NCBI RefSeq assembly: GCF_000418555.1
Contig: NZ_ATKM01000005.1
Coordinates: 682,001 to 746,000 of the forward strand
Direction of reading: 5' to 3'
DNA: 64,000 nucleotides
Source: Pseudomonas sp. P818
GTDB lineage: Bacteria; Pseudomonadota; Gammaproteobacteria; Pseudomonadales; Pseudomonadaceae
The notes under the pieces were generated by a model. The model did not search any database and was not told where the DNA came from. It saw only the letters and a program-made list of their open reading frames with translations. The position numbers and the translations under genes are program-made. Every line of letters begins with the position of its first letter. Position 1 is the stretch's first letter. This document shows positions 47,244 through 57,030 of this stretch, piece by piece.

Positions 47244-47440
47244 CATCGCGGCTAAAACGGAATGCCGCCCAGCCGCTCCTACAAACACCGCAGTCGCCCC
47301 GGTAGGAGCGGCTTTAGCCGCGAAATGCCCGGTTCGTTGCCCGGATGCAATCCAGGGCGTGGTGGCGACGGTTCTCGGATTTCATCCGGGCTACGGCCAT
47401 GTGCGCGAAACCTGTAGGAGCGAGCTCTGCTCGCGAAGCG
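47244..47440. repeat. Cluster of REP-like elements between ispE and lolB
   Basis: Facing CGCGGCTAAA... and TAGGAGCGGCTTTAGCCGCG elements at 47246-47331, CCGGATGCAATCC/GGATTTCATCCGG at about 47340-47397, and TGTAGGAGCGAGCTCTGCTCG at 47413-47440. In other pseudomonads lolB and ispE are nearly adjacent. Confidence 0.8.
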
Positions 47441-47499
47441 GTTGGCGCCTTGTCGGGTGGCAGGGTGAGTTCGGCGTGGTTGGGGATGGTGCTTTCCAT
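47441..47499 (-). pseudogene. Remnant duplicate of the ispE 5' end
   Basis: A frame starting ATG at 47499 reads MESTIPNHAELTLP, close to the ispE start [13 protein letters not shown], and then loses similarity where a REP-like element begins. About 20 codons remain. Confidence 0.6.
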
Positions 47500-47570
47500 C
47501 CGCCAGCTGTGTGCTGTGGAAGGGCTGGGCAAGCTGTCGCGGCTAAAGCCCCTCCCACAGGATAGTGAGC

Positions 47571-48185
47571 TTATTGCCCCAACTGGCGCGGCTGCCAATC
47601 CTTGATCACCAGGGTCACTTCCAGGTCCTGGCCGTATAGCTTCATCCGCTCTGGCAGGGCGTAGCCGTTCTGCTCGGTATAGCGCTGGTATTCGACTTTC
47701 CAGCCGTCCTGTTCCAGCTGCGCCAGATGGCTTTCGCCGTCGAGGGTGATGCGGCTGCGGCTTTCCGGGGCGGGCAGGCCGCGAATCCACCAGAGCAGGT
47801 TGGAGACTGGCAGATCCAGGCGCAGTTGCTCGCGCAGCAGGGCTTCCGGCGATTCGGCGCGGAAGCGGCCGCGGTTGGACACTTCCAGCAGAATGTCGCC
47901 CGGGCGCCCGGTCAGGCGTGCGGCGCCGCCACCCAGCGGGCCGGATAGGCGAATGTCGTAGTACTCCTGGCGCTGTAGCCAGAACAGCGTGGCGCTGCCG
48001 GAGTCCTGCGGGGCGCGGATGCCGATCTTGCCGTTGATCTGCCAGCCGTCGAGCTGGGCGATCTGTTGTTTGTGGGCTTTCCACTGGGCCGGGTCGCCCT
48101 GGCCCTCCAGCGCTTCTTGCGAGGTGAGGCCGGCGCAACCGGCCAGCAAGGCGAATAGGCTGAATACGAGTAGGTGACGAAGCAT
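47571..48185 (-). CDS. lolB: Outer membrane lipoprotein receptor LolB
   Basis: Accepts lipoproteins from LolA and inserts them into the outer membrane. It has 204 residues with a lipobox LLAGC ending at Cys17. The [12 protein letters not shown] and [11 protein letters not shown] motifs are typical of the family. The start overlaps the stop of the TPR lipoprotein gene (TGATG). Confidence 0.94.
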   Translation of the reverse strand: MLRHLLVFSLFALLAGCAGLTSQEALEGQGDPAQWKAHKQQIAQLDGWQINGKIGIRAPQDSGSATLFWLQRQEYYDIRLSGPLGGGAARLTGRPGDILLEVSNRGRFRAESPEALLREQLRLDLPVSNLLWWIRGLPAPESRSRITLDGESHLAQLEQDGWKVEYQRYTEQNGYALPERMKLYGQDLEVTLVIKDWQPRQLGQ

Positions 48186-49912
48186 CAAAGAGTCTCGGAA
48201 CCGGTCAGGCGCAACAGGGTGTCACGCAGGATGGGGCTGTCGGGCGTTGTGCGCAGTGCATCGCGCCAGACGCTGCGGGCTTCACGCTGTTTGCCCTGAG
48301 CCCAGAGCACTTCGCCGAGGTGGGCAGCGACTTCGTGATCGGGGAACTTCTCCAGGGCCTGGCGCAGCAGGCGTTCGGCCTCGCCGAGGTTGCCCAGGCG
48401 ATAGTTGACCCAGCCGAGACTGTCGAGAATGGCCGGGTCATCCGGGTTGAGCTGGTGAGCCTTGGCGATCAGCTCGCGTGCCTCTTCGTAGCGCGTGGTG
48501 CGGTCTGCCAGGGTGTAACCCAGGGCGTTGAGCGCCATGGCATGCTCCGGCTCGCGCTCGATGATGTAGCGCAGGTCGGTTTCCAGCTGGGCCAGGTCAT
48601 CGCGCTTTTCCGCCAGCATGGCGCGGGTGTAAAGCAGATTCAGGTCGTTGGGATACTGCTCCAGGCCTTCGTTGATCACCTTCCAGGCCAGCTCTATCTG
48701 GCGCCGATTGCTAAGGCCCTCGGCCTCGATCAGGTACAGCTGGATGGCGTAGTCCGGCTGGGCATCGCGCGCACGGGCCAGGCGGGCGCTGGCTTCTGCA
48801 ACGCGTTTCTGGGCGAACAGCAGTTCGGCCTGGCGTTGCTGGGCCGGCAGGTAGTCGTTGCTCGGGCCGACCAGGGCGTACTCCTGCAGGGCGCTGTCGT
48901 TGTCCTTCAGTGCCTCGTAGGCGCGGCCGAGATTGTAATGGGCGGCGTCGACATGGCTGCGGCGCTCGACCAGCTCTTCCAGATAGACGATGGCTTCTTC
49001 CCAGGCTTCGGCTTCCAGGCACACCAGGGCCAGGGAGAAACGCAGGTCATCGTCGTTGGGGTTTTCCTGCACCAGCTTGGAAAACTCGCCCTTGGCATCG
49101 TCGAGGCGGTCGTGCTCCACCAGCAGGCGCGCATAGGTCAGGCGCAGGCGTTTGTCATCGGGGTTCTTGCGGATGCTTTTCTGCAGCAGGGGCAGGGCTT
49201 CGTCGCCACGGCCGAGGCTTTGCAGCAGGCGCGCGCGCAGCAGGATCGGTGACACCTGGTTGGCGCTGGCCGGGCTGTCTTCGAGCAGTTCCAGAGCCTC
49301 TTCGCTGCGACCGTCCTGTTGCAGAAGGATGGCCTTGCCGAACAGCAACTGACTGTTGTCCGGGTTCTTGCGCAGCAGGCGGTCGAAACCCTGCAGCAGG
49401 CCGGCACGGGTGTCCGGGTCGGTTTCCGCAGCGGACAGGGCAAGGAAATCGAAGTGGGTGTCACCCTGGCGCTGCAGCACCTGCTCCATGTAGGTCATGG
49501 ATTCGTCGTAGCGGCCGGCGCGGGCCAGCTGTACGGCGGCGGCGCGTTGCGCATCGATGTTGCCCGGCGCGTTGCTGGCCCAGATCAGCGCGCTGTCCAG
49601 GGCAGCCTGTTCGGCGCCGAGATACTCGGCAATGCGGAAGGCGCGCTCGGCGACGCCGGCATCGCCGGTGGCCTGAGCCTGCTGCACGTAATTGGCGAGG
49701 GCGATGTCGAAGCGGTTGCGCTGCCCGGCCAGCTCGGCGGTGAGCAGGGCGAACAGGGTTTCCTGGCTGAACGAGCCGTATTCGCTCGGTTCCAGCTGGG
49801 TGGTCTGGTCGGCTTCCTGTACCGGCGGCGTGCCGTCCGGCTCGCTGGGGGCGAAGGTTTGGCAGCCGCTGAGGAGGGCGAATGCGGTGAGCAACGCGAG
49901 GGGTCTGTTCAT
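48185..49912 (-). CDS. Tetratricopeptide-repeat lipoprotein
   Basis: A 575-residue product with lipobox LLSGC (Cys17), an acidic linker, and at least ten TPR units from about residue 60 to the end (for example [24 protein letters not shown]). It corresponds by position to PA4667 of P. aeruginosa (recalled). A scaffold in the periplasm or at the outer membrane; partner unknown. Divergent from hemA, coupled to lolB. Confidence 0.9.
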   Translation of the reverse strand: MNRPLALLTAFALLSGCQTFAPSEPDGTPPVQEADQTTQLEPSEYGSFSQETLFALLTAELAGQRNRFDIALANYVQQAQATGDAGVAERAFRIAEYLGAEQAALDSALIWASNAPGNIDAQRAAAVQLARAGRYDESMTYMEQVLQRQGDTHFDFLALSAAETDPDTRAGLLQGFDRLLRKNPDNSQLLFGKAILLQQDGRSEEALELLEDSPASANQVSPILLRARLLQSLGRGDEALPLLQKSIRKNPDDKRLRLTYARLLVEHDRLDDAKGEFSKLVQENPNDDDLRFSLALVCLEAEAWEEAIVYLEELVERRSHVDAAHYNLGRAYEALKDNDSALQEYALVGPSNDYLPAQQRQAELLFAQKRVAEASARLARARDAQPDYAIQLYLIEAEGLSNRRQIELAWKVINEGLEQYPNDLNLLYTRAMLAEKRDDLAQLETDLRYIIEREPEHAMALNALGYTLADRTTRYEEARELIAKAHQLNPDDPAILDSLGWVNYRLGNLGEAERLLRQALEKFPDHEVAAHLGEVLWAQGKQREARSVWRDALRTTPDSPILRDTLLRLTGSETL

Positions 49913-50121
49913 AGTGCCTTGTCGTGCGTTATTCCGGGGCGAGGGCCGTACTGGCTCGTGCCCTGCGACGTTCGCGGCATCATGACACAAGCCTAGGAGC
50001 AAGCCCACTGGCCTGGACGATGCGGCGAACCGTCTATTGGGACAATAGGTCGCGGGAGTTGTTCTCTCGGGGGCGAAGTAGGACAATTGCCGGCTCCCGT
50101 ATTGCCCCTCAGCGACCCTGC

Positions 50122-51402
50122 ATGGCCTTTATCGCCCTCGGTATCAACCACAAGACCGCCTCGGTAGAGGTGCGCGAGCGCGTTGCCTTCACCCCTGAGC
50201 AACTGGTCGAGGCGCTGCAGCAGCTGTGCCGGCTGACGCCCAGTCGTGAGGCGGCGATTCTCTCCACCTGCAACCGCAGCGAGCTGTACCTGGAGCAGGA
50301 CCAGTTGAGCAGCGATGAAGTGCTGCAGTGGCTGGCTAACTATCACCGCCTGAGCATCGACGAGCTGCGTGCCTGCGCCTACGTGCACAGCGAGCAGGAT
50401 GCCGTGCGCCACATGATGCGCGTGGCCTGCGGGCTGGATTCCATGGTGCTCGGTGAGCCGCAGATTCTCGGTCAGCTCAAGTCCGCCTATGCCGTGGCCC
50501 GTGAGGCCGGCACCGTCGGCCCGCTGCTCGGGCGCCTGTTCCAGGCCACCTTCAGTACCGCCAAGACCGTGCGCACCGACACCGCCATTGGCGAGAACCC
50601 GGTATCCGTGGCCTTTGCTGCGGTGAGCCTAGCCAAGCAGATCTTCGCCGACCTGCACCGCAGCCAGGCGCTGCTGATCGGTGCTGGCGAGACCATCAGC
50701 CTGGTGGCGCGCCATCTGCACGATCAGGGCATCAAGCGCATCGTTGTCGCCAACCGCACCCTGGAGCGTGCCAGCCAGCTGGCTGAGCAATTCGGCGCCC
50801 ATGCCGTGCTGCTCTCGGACATTCCCGACGAATTGGCGCACAGCGATATCGTCATCAGCTCCACCGCCAGCCAGTTGCCGATCCTCGGCAAGGGCGCGGT
50901 GGAAAGTGCGCTGAAAAAGCGCAAGCACAAGCCGATCTTCATGGTCGACATCGCCGTGCCGCGCGATATCGAGCCGCAGGTTGGCGAGCTGGACGACGTC
51001 TACCTCTATACCGTCGATGACCTGCACGAAGTCATCGAGGAAAACCTCAAGAGCCGTCAGGGCGCGGCGCAGGCTGCCGAGGAACTGGTAGCTGCCGGCA
51101 CCGACGATTTCATGCAGCGTCTGCGCGAGCTGGCTGCGGTGGACGTGCTCAAGGCCTACCGCCAGCAGGCCGAGCGCCTGCGCGACGAGGAACTGGCCAA
51201 GGCCCAGCGCATGCTGGTCAATGGCAGCAATCCCGAGGACGTGCTGGCGCAACTGGCGCGCGGCCTGACCAACAAGCTGCTGCACGCGCCCAGTGTACGC
51301 ATGAAGAAACTTACCGCCGAGGGGCGCGTCGACGCGCTCAGCCTGGCTCAGGAATTGTTCGCCCTCGACGAGAGCGCGCCGCAGGACAAAGGTCTGCAAT
51401 GA
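50122..51402 (+). CDS. hemA: Glutamyl-tRNA reductase
   Basis: First committed step of C5-pathway haem synthesis, reducing Glu-tRNA to glutamate-1-semialdehyde. It has 426 residues, with STCNRSELY containing the nucleophile Cys50 and an NADPH-binding [10 protein letters not shown]. The C-terminal dimerisation helix is present. The ATG at [12 protein letters not shown] is used. Overlaps prfA by 4 bp. The 210-bp divergent region with the TPR gene should carry both promoters. Confidence 0.96.
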   Translation: MAFIALGINHKTASVEVRERVAFTPEQLVEALQQLCRLTPSREAAILSTCNRSELYLEQDQLSSDEVLQWLANYHRLSIDELRACAYVHSEQDAVRHMMRVACGLDSMVLGEPQILGQLKSAYAVAREAGTVGPLLGRLFQATFSTAKTVRTDTAIGENPVSVAFAAVSLAKQIFADLHRSQALLIGAGETISLVARHLHDQGIKRIVVANRTLERASQLAEQFGAHAVLLSDIPDELAHSDIVISSTASQLPILGKGAVESALKKRKHKPIFMVDIAVPRDIEPQVGELDDVYLYTVDDLHEVIEENLKSRQGAAQAAEELVAAGTDDFMQRLRELAAVDVLKAYRQQAERLRDEELAKAQRMLVNGSNPEDVLAQLARGLTNKLLHAPSVRMKKLTAEGRVDALSLAQELFALDESAPQDKGLQ

Positions 51403-52481
51403 AAGCTTCACTGTTGAACAAACTGGACAACCTCAGCGACCGCTTCGAGGAACTGACGGCGCTGCTCGGCGATGCCGAGGTGATTTCCAAGCAGACGCAG
51501 TTTCGCGCCTACTCCAGGGAATACGCCGAGATCGAGCCGGTGATCGCCACCTTCCGCGAGCTGCGCAAGGTACAGAGCGATCTCGAAGGTGCTCAGGCTC
51601 TGCTCAAGGAAAGCGACCCGGACCTGCGCGAGATGGCCGAAGAGGAGGTCGCCCAGGCCAAGGAAGCGCTGGTCACCTTGGAAGACAAACTGCAGCGCAT
51701 GCTGCTGCCCAAGGACCCCAACGACGGCCGCAACGTCTACCTGGAAGTGCGCGCCGGTACCGGCGGCGACGAGGCGGCGATCTTTTCTGGCGATCTGTTC
51801 CGCATGTATTCGCGCTACGCCGAGAAGCAGGGCTGGCGCGTCGAGGTGTTGTCGGCCAACGAGGGCGAGCACGGCGGCTTCAAGGAGGTGATCGCTCGCG
51901 TCGAGGGTGACAACGTCTACGCCAAGCTCAAGTTCGAGTCCGGCGCCCATCGCGTGCAGCGCGTGCCGGAAACCGAATCCCAGGGCCGTATCCATACCTC
52001 CGCCTGCACCGTGGCGGTGCTGCCGGAGCCGGACGAGCAGGCGGCCATCGAGATCAACCCGGCCGATCTGCGCGTCGATACCTACCGCAGCTCCGGCGCG
52101 GGTGGCCAGCACGTCAACACCACCGACTCGGCGATCCGCATCACCCACATTCCCACCGGGACCGTGGTCGAGTGTCAGGAAGAGCGCTCGCAGCACAAGA
52201 ACCGCGCCAAGGCCATGGCCTGGCTGGCGGCCAAGCTGCAGGACCAGCAGGAGGCGGCGGCGCACAAGGAAATCTCCGAGACGCGCAAGTTGCTGGTGGG
52301 CTCGGGCGACCGCTCCGAGCGCATCCGCACCTACAACTTCCCGCAGGGTCGGGTCACCGATCACCGCATCAACCTGACCCTGTATTCGCTGAGCGAAGTG
52401 ATGGCTGGCGGCGTGGAGGCGGTGATCGAGCCCTTGCTGGCCGAGTACCAGGCCGACCAGCTGGCGGCGCTGGGGGATTGA
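51399..52481 (+). CDS. prfA: Peptide chain release factor 1
   Basis: Ends translation at UAA/UAG. It has 360 residues, with the catalytic [10 protein letters not shown] motif at about 231-240; its Gln is methylated by PrmC, encoded next downstream. Coupled to hemA by an ATGA overlap, as in many gammaproteobacteria. Confidence 0.97.
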   Translation: MKASLLNKLDNLSDRFEELTALLGDAEVISKQTQFRAYSREYAEIEPVIATFRELRKVQSDLEGAQALLKESDPDLREMAEEEVAQAKEALVTLEDKLQRMLLPKDPNDGRNVYLEVRAGTGGDEAAIFSGDLFRMYSRYAEKQGWRVEVLSANEGEHGGFKEVIARVEGDNVYAKLKFESGAHRVQRVPETESQGRIHTSACTVAVLPEPDEQAAIEINPADLRVDTYRSSGAGGQHVNTTDSAIRITHIPTGTVVECQEERSQHKNRAKAMAWLAAKLQDQQEAAAHKEISETRKLLVGSGDRSERIRTYNFPQGRVTDHRINLTLYSLSEVMAGGVEAVIEPLLAEYQADQLAALGD

Positions 52482-52796
52482 TTGCCGCGGTGCGCATGGC
52501 TCGCGCCGCGTAGGGTGCGCCGTGCGCAACGTAGCCCGGATGTAATCCGGGAAGAGCTGACAGCAAGCGCCAACGTAGCGCCGAACAGTCCCCTCTCCCC
52601 TCGGGGAGAGGGTTAGGGAGAGGGGGCGCAACGGCACACCCTCTCCCCCGGCCCCCGCTCTGCGCCCCAGCCCCTCGCAGAGCTCAGGGCGCTTGAGCGG
52701 GCGAAGCGATGCTTCGCTATTTCCGCTCAAGCCCCGCAAGCGGGAGAGGGGAGAACACCCTCTCCCCCGGCCAGGGCAAAGCAGTCAGGATGAACC
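52482..52796. repeat. Array of REP-like repeats between prfA and prmC
   Basis: Contains GTAGCCCGGATGTAATCCGGG near 52530, then several CCCTCTCCCC/GGGGAGAGGG units and longer CCCTCTCCCCCGGCC blocks up to 52770. No gene is seen. It splits a gene pair that is usually adjacent. Confidence 0.8.
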
Positions 52797-53630
52797 ATGG
52801 CCACCATCGAATCCCTGCTCGACATCGCTGACCTGCCCGACTCGCCCACGCCGCGACTGGACGCCGAGTTGCTGCTGGCGGCCGCGCTGGGCAAACCGCG
52901 CAGCTACCTGCGTACCTGGCCGGAGCGCGAGCTGGATGACGAGCAGTTGGCCCTGTTCCAGGCGAATCTAATGCGTCGCCGTCGGGGCGAGCCGGTGGCC
53001 TATATCCTCGGCCGCCAGGGTTTCTGGAGCCTGGAGCTGGAGGTGGCGCCGCATACCCTGATCCCGCGCCCGGACACCGAACTGCTGGTGGAAAGCGCTC
53101 TTGAGCTGCTGCCGGCAACACCTTTGACCGTGCTGGATCTCGGCACCGGTACCGGCGCCATCGCCCTGGCCCTGGCCAGCGAACGCCCGGCCTGGCAGGT
53201 GACCGGGGTGGACCGCGTCGAGGAGGCCGTGGCCCTGGCCGAGCGCAATCGCCAGCGCCTGCAACTGGACAATGCTGCGTTCATGCTCAGCCATTGGTTC
53301 TCTGCCCTGAGCGGGCAGCGCTACGGTCTGATTCTGAGCAACCCGCCCTATATCCGTGCCGACGACTGCCACCTGAACGAAGGCGACGTGCGCTTCGAGC
53401 CGAGCAGCGCCTTGGTGGCCGGCAGCGACGGGTTGGACGACATTCGTGCGATCATCCAGGCCTCGCCGCAGTACCTGCTATCCGGCGGCTGGCTGCTGCT
53501 GGAGCACGGCTTCGACCAGGCCGAGGCGGTACGCGGGCTACTTGCCGCCGCCGGCTTCGCCGAGGTGCACAGCCGGCGTGACCTGGGCGGCCATGAACGG
53601 ATCAGTCTGGGACGTTTCGACCATGAGTGA
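52797..53630 (+). CDS. prmC: Protein-(glutamine-N5) methyltransferase PrmC
   Basis: Methylates the GGQ glutamine of release factors using SAM. It has 277 residues: SAM motif LDLGTGTGAIALALA near 115-130 and the catalytic NPPY at 182-185. Its last 8 bp overlap moeB. Likely co-transcribed with moeB and murI. Confidence 0.96.
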   Translation: MATIESLLDIADLPDSPTPRLDAELLLAAALGKPRSYLRTWPERELDDEQLALFQANLMRRRRGEPVAYILGRQGFWSLELEVAPHTLIPRPDTELLVESALELLPATPLTVLDLGTGTGAIALALASERPAWQVTGVDRVEEAVALAERNRQRLQLDNAAFMLSHWFSALSGQRYGLILSNPPYIRADDCHLNEGDVRFEPSSALVAGSDGLDDIRAIIQASPQYLLSGGWLLLEHGFDQAEAVRGLLAAAGFAEVHSRRDLGGHERISLGRFDHE

Positions 53631-54384
53631 CGATATGCTGAGCGATGACGAACTGCTGCGCTACAGCCGGCAGATCCTGCTGAAACAGATCGATGTGGAC
53701 GGCCAGTTGCGCCTGAAACACGGCCGTGTGCTGATCGTCGGCATGGGCGGTCTCGGCTCGCCGGTGGCGCTGTACCTGGCCGCGGCCGGAGTCGGCGAGC
53801 TGCACCTGGCCGACTTCGATACGGTGGACCTGACCAACCTGCAGCGGCAGATCGCCCACGACACCGCCAGCATCGGCCAGGCCAAGGTGGATTCGGCCAT
53901 GGCGCGCCTGGCCGCGATCAACCCGCAGATCACGCTGGTGCCGCATCGCCAGGCGCTCGATGCCGATTCGTTGGCCGCCGCGGTGAGTGGCGTCGATCTG
54001 GTGCTGGACTGCTCGGACAACTTTTCCACCCGCGAGGCGGTCAACGCCGCCTGCGTCGCAGCCGGCAAGCCGCTGGTATCCGGCGCGGCGATCCGCCTGG
54101 AGGGGCAGCTCTCGGTGTTCGATCCGCGCAACGCCGCCAGTCCCTGTTACCACTGCCTGTACGGTCATGGCAGCGAAGCCGAGCTGACCTGCAGCGAGGC
54201 CGGCGTGGTCGGCCCTCTGGTGGGCCTGGTCGGCAGCCTGCAGGCGCTGGAGGCGCTCAAGCTACTGGCCGGTTTCGGTGAGCCACTGGTCGGTCGCCTG
54301 CTGCTGATCGATGCGCTGGGCACGCGCTTTCGCGAACTACGGGTCAAGCGCGACCCGGCCTGCGAGGTGTGCGGTGGGCGTTAA
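53623..54384 (+). CDS. moeB: Molybdopterin-synthase adenylyltransferase MoeB
   Basis: E1-like enzyme that adenylates the MoaD C-terminus. It has 253 residues, with the nucleotide loop GMGGLGS at 40-46, CSDNFSTR in the middle, and zinc-binding CYHC and CEVC pairs. The upstream in-frame extension overlaps prmC and is not used. Acts on the MoaD encoded at 32.3 kb. Confidence 0.94.
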   Translation: MSDDMLSDDELLRYSRQILLKQIDVDGQLRLKHGRVLIVGMGGLGSPVALYLAAAGVGELHLADFDTVDLTNLQRQIAHDTASIGQAKVDSAMARLAAINPQITLVPHRQALDADSLAAAVSGVDLVLDCSDNFSTREAVNAACVAAGKPLVSGAAIRLEGQLSVFDPRNAASPCYHCLYGHGSEAELTCSEAGVVGPLVGLVGSLQALEALKLLAGFGEPLVGRLLLIDALGTRFRELRVKRDPACEVCGGR

Positions 54385-55183
54385 GGATCGTAGGAGCGAG
54401 TCACAGGCGCCGGTTGGCGTTTTCGATTCCGGCGTCGGCGGTCTGTCGGTGCTGCGCGAGATTCGCCAGCTGCTGCCGAACGAGTCGCTGCTTTATGTCG
54501 CCGACAGCGGCCATGTGCCCTACGGCGAGAAGAGCGCGGAGTACATTCGCGAGCGCTGCGTAGTGATCACCGAGCATCTGCTGGCGCAGGGCGCCAAGGC
54601 ACTGGTGCTGGCCTGCAACACCGCGACGGCGGCAGCGGCTGGAGAGTTGCGCGAACGTTATCCGGATTTGCCCATCGTCGGTATGGAGCCTGCGGTGAAG
54701 CCAGCGGCAGCAGCGACCCGCAGCGGCGTGGTCGGTGTGCTGGCGACCACCGGTACGCTCAAGAGCGCGCGATTCGCCGCGCTGCTCGATCGCTTCGCCA
54801 ATGATGTGCGGGTGATCACCCAGCCTTGTCCGGGGCTGGTGGAATGCATCGAGGCCGGTGAGCTGCAGGCACCGGCCACCCGTGAACTGTTGCAAGGCTA
54901 TGTGGCGCCGTTGCTGGCCGAGGGCTGCGACACGCTGATTCTGGGCTGCACCCACTATCCCTTCCTGCGCCCATTATTGGGTGAGCTGGTGCCGGCATCG
55001 GTGAGCCTTATCGACACCGGTGCTGCGGTGGCGCGCCAGCTGCAGCGTCTGCTCGCTCACCACCATCTGCTGGCCACTCAGTCCGCCCTGCCAACGCGTT
55101 ACTGGAGCAGTGGCGAACCCTCGCAACTTTGCCGAGTATTGCCGATTTTGTTGGGCGAAGAGGCCGAGATTCATTCGATTTAG
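54374..55183 (+). CDS. murI: Glutamate racemase
   Basis: Makes D-glutamate for peptidoglycan. It has 269 residues from a GTG that overlaps the moeB end by 11 bp. Asp18/Ser19 (FDSGVGG), Cys81 (ACNTATA) and Cys192 (GCTHYPF) form the two-cysteine active site. The N-terminal 11 residues before APVGVFDSG vary in the family; here they include a GTAGGAGCGAG sequence also found in nearby repeats. Confidence 0.94.
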   Translation: MGVKDRRSESQAPVGVFDSGVGGLSVLREIRQLLPNESLLYVADSGHVPYGEKSAEYIRERCVVITEHLLAQGAKALVLACNTATAAAAGELRERYPDLPIVGMEPAVKPAAAATRSGVVGVLATTGTLKSARFAALLDRFANDVRVITQPCPGLVECIEAGELQAPATRELLQGYVAPLLAEGCDTLILGCTHYPFLRPLLGELVPASVSLIDTGAAVARQLQRLLAHHHLLATQSALPTRYWSSGEPSQLCRVLPILLGEEAEIHSI

Positions 55184-55278
55184 TGAATCTTTTTCAAATT
55201 ACGCTTTCATTGACACTGGATGTTTCTATATTTTTGTTACGAGCCTGATAAAACCTCTCGCTATTAAAGGAATGACTC

Positions 55279-55794
55279 ATGAAGAAGTTGTATGCCTTTG
55301 CTGCAGCTACGGCCCTCTCGTTCGGAACCATGGGCGCTGCGCAGGCTGCGGATGTAACCGCAGCTATTGGTCAGAGTGGCGACTCCACCATGGTTTACCG
55401 TCTGGGCGCACAGTGGGACTGGAACCATAGCTGGCTGGAAAGCAGCTACGGCCGTCTGACGGGTTACTGGGACCTGGGCTACACCTATTGGGACGGCGAT
55501 GATACGGCGAGCAACCACAGCCTCTCCTTCGCTCCGGTATTCGTCTACGAATTCGCCGGGCAGAACGTGCGCCCCTATATCGAAGCCGGTATCGGTGTTG
55601 CCGCATTCTCCAGCACCGAGCTGGAAAGCAACGACCTGGGCTCTTCCTTCCAGTTCGAAGACCGCATCGGTGTAGGCCTGCGTTTCGCCGGCCAGGAGAT
55701 CGGCCTGCGTGCGATTCACTATTCCAACGCCGGCCTGAAGAACCCGAACGACGGTGCGGAAGCCTATACCGTGCATTACCGCATGAGCTTCTGA
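55279..55794 (+). CDS. pagL: Lipid A 3-O-deacylase PagL
   Basis: Outer membrane beta-barrel esterase that removes the 3-O acyl chain of lipid A. It has 171 residues with a signal peptide (to about AQAA-D, residue 24). The catalytic triad His147, Ser149 and Glu161 keeps the spacing known from P. aeruginosa PagL (His126/Ser128/Glu140 of the mature protein). C-terminal MSF ends in Phe as for OMPs. AAAGGA lies 7-8 bp upstream. The 95-bp leader is AT-rich; I see no convincing PhoP box. Confidence 0.95.
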   Translation: MKKLYAFAAATALSFGTMGAAQAADVTAAIGQSGDSTMVYRLGAQWDWNHSWLESSYGRLTGYWDLGYTYWDGDDTASNHSLSFAPVFVYEFAGQNVRPYIEAGIGVAAFSSTELESNDLGSSFQFEDRIGVGLRFAGQEIGLRAIHYSNAGLKNPNDGAEAYTVHYRMSF

Positions 55795-55867
55795 GCCTTC
55801 GCTCTTGCCGCTACAAGAAGGCCGGGCATCGCCCCAATACTGTTCACTTAAGGCTGCACACGTTTGG

Positions 55868-55978
55868 CTCCCCTCTCCCATTTATGGGAGAGGGGTTGGG
55901 GGAGAGGGCAGGAAACACCGCAAAACTGTCAGTTTCCCCCTCTCCCTAACCCTCTCCCCGGAGGGGCGAGGGGACTGA
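55868..55978. repeat. CCCCTCTCCC-family repeats after pagL
   Basis: CCCCTCTCCC with GGGAGAGGGG around 55872-55900 and a second inverted set (CCCTCTCCC...CCGGAGGGG) to 55975. The remainder of 55795-56125 shows no gene. Confidence 0.75.
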
Positions 55979-56125
55979 TCGAGTTCGCCCGTTTCTTAAT
56001 TGAACAGCATTAGGGCATCGCCCGGCCTTTTGCTTTTCTGCTGAACAGCCTGGCGCGCAGGCTGCGTCTGCCGGGCGATGGCCGAGCGCTCGCCTCGTTG
56101 CGAGTTCTCGGAGCATCCAGGCTGG

Positions 56126-56437
56126 TTACTGATAGGCCCGGGCGATGCCTTGGCGCTCTTCCAGGCATTCGGCCGCACCCAGCTCGAACTCCCTGCAGAT
56201 CATTGGGCGCACCTCGTAGATGGTGCAGCGCATGCTGTTGCGGTCCAGCGCTATGCACCAGCCGTCATCCAGGCGGCGCATGACCTCGCCGCCCCAGTCG
56301 TCGGTATCGATGTAGCGTTGTGGCACGCCGGTGTCGCCGAACAGCATCACTTCCAGCTGGCAGCAGCAGGCCGCGCAGGTGCTGCAACTGATTTCGGGAG
56401 TGGTCGGCAGTTGGGTATGGGGGATGGTCTCGCTCAT
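56126..56437 (-). CDS. YkgJ-family cysteine-cluster protein
   Basis: A 103-residue protein with the CxxCxxCCC cluster at 18-26 (ISCSTCAACCC) and further Cys in DGWCIA, MRCTIYEVRP, MICREFE and AECLEE. The family (CxxCxxCC, UPF0153) is thought to bind zinc or iron; the role is unknown. It lies 66 bp after the DUF2878 gene in the same direction and may be the last gene of that operon. Confidence 0.85.
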   Translation of the reverse strand: MSETIPHTQLPTTPEISCSTCAACCCQLEVMLFGDTGVPQRYIDTDDWGGEVMRRLDDGWCIALDRNSMRCTIYEVRPMICREFELGAAECLEERQGIARAYQ

Positions 56438-56502
56438 GGCGCGGCAGTGTACGCCACGCCGTGGCGATCAGGGACTTGGGCTGACAGGCGCACAGCGCCA
56501 CC

Positions 56503-57030
56503 CTAGGCCGAGCGCCGGCTACGCAGGCTCTGCTCGTATTGCCCGCGGTACAGCTTGGCGAAGCCATGCAGCACCGGCATCACCAGCGCCCAGACCAACG
56601 CAAGTATCGCCAGGGTCGGCCAGGTGCCGAGCGGCAGGGTGACGCCTGCGATCTTGGCACCGCCATAGTAGGAAAGCGGTGCGGCAAGCGCGCCCAGCAG
56701 GCTGCCGCGCCACCAGGGCTGCGCGGTCCAGGCAAGGCAGTGATTGAGCGTGCTGGCCAGCAACAGCCAGAGCAGGGCCAGCCATAGCGGGATCAGCTGG
56801 CGCGGTTCACCGAAGTCGAACACCCCGAGGTTGAGCAGAAAGCTGTCCAGCGCGCTGCCGGCGAGAAACACGCTGAGCAGCAGTTTGCCTTCCGCCGCCC
56901 AGCTACTGACCCACAGCAGGTGCACGCCGATGATCGCCGCCACTACCAGCAGCCAGGGGCCATCGCCGGCAAACACGCAGACGAGCCAGCCGAGCTGGAA
57001 CAGGAGAGCATTGGCGATCAGCTTAGGCAT
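56503..57030 (-). CDS. DUF2878 membrane protein
   Basis: A 175-residue inner membrane protein with five or six hydrophobic segments and a basic C-terminus (RSRRSA). Family DUF2878 regularly follows Cfa-like genes in such clusters. It overlaps the methyltransferase gene by 8 bp. A longer upstream frame is only the methyltransferase read out of phase. Confidence 0.85.
   Translation of the reverse strand: MPKLIANALLFQLGWLVCVFAGDGPWLLVVAAIIGVHLLWVSSWAAEGKLLLSVFLAGSALDSFLLNLGVFDFGEPRQLIPLWLALLWLLLASTLNHCLAWTAQPWWRGSLLGALAAPLSYYGGAKIAGVTLPLGTWPTLAILALVWALVMPVLHGFAKLYRGQYEQSLRSRRSA

Noticed and set aside
55184..55278. PhoP box before pagL
   Set aside because: TGTTTC and TTGTTA occur, but their spacing does not match the direct-repeat consensus.
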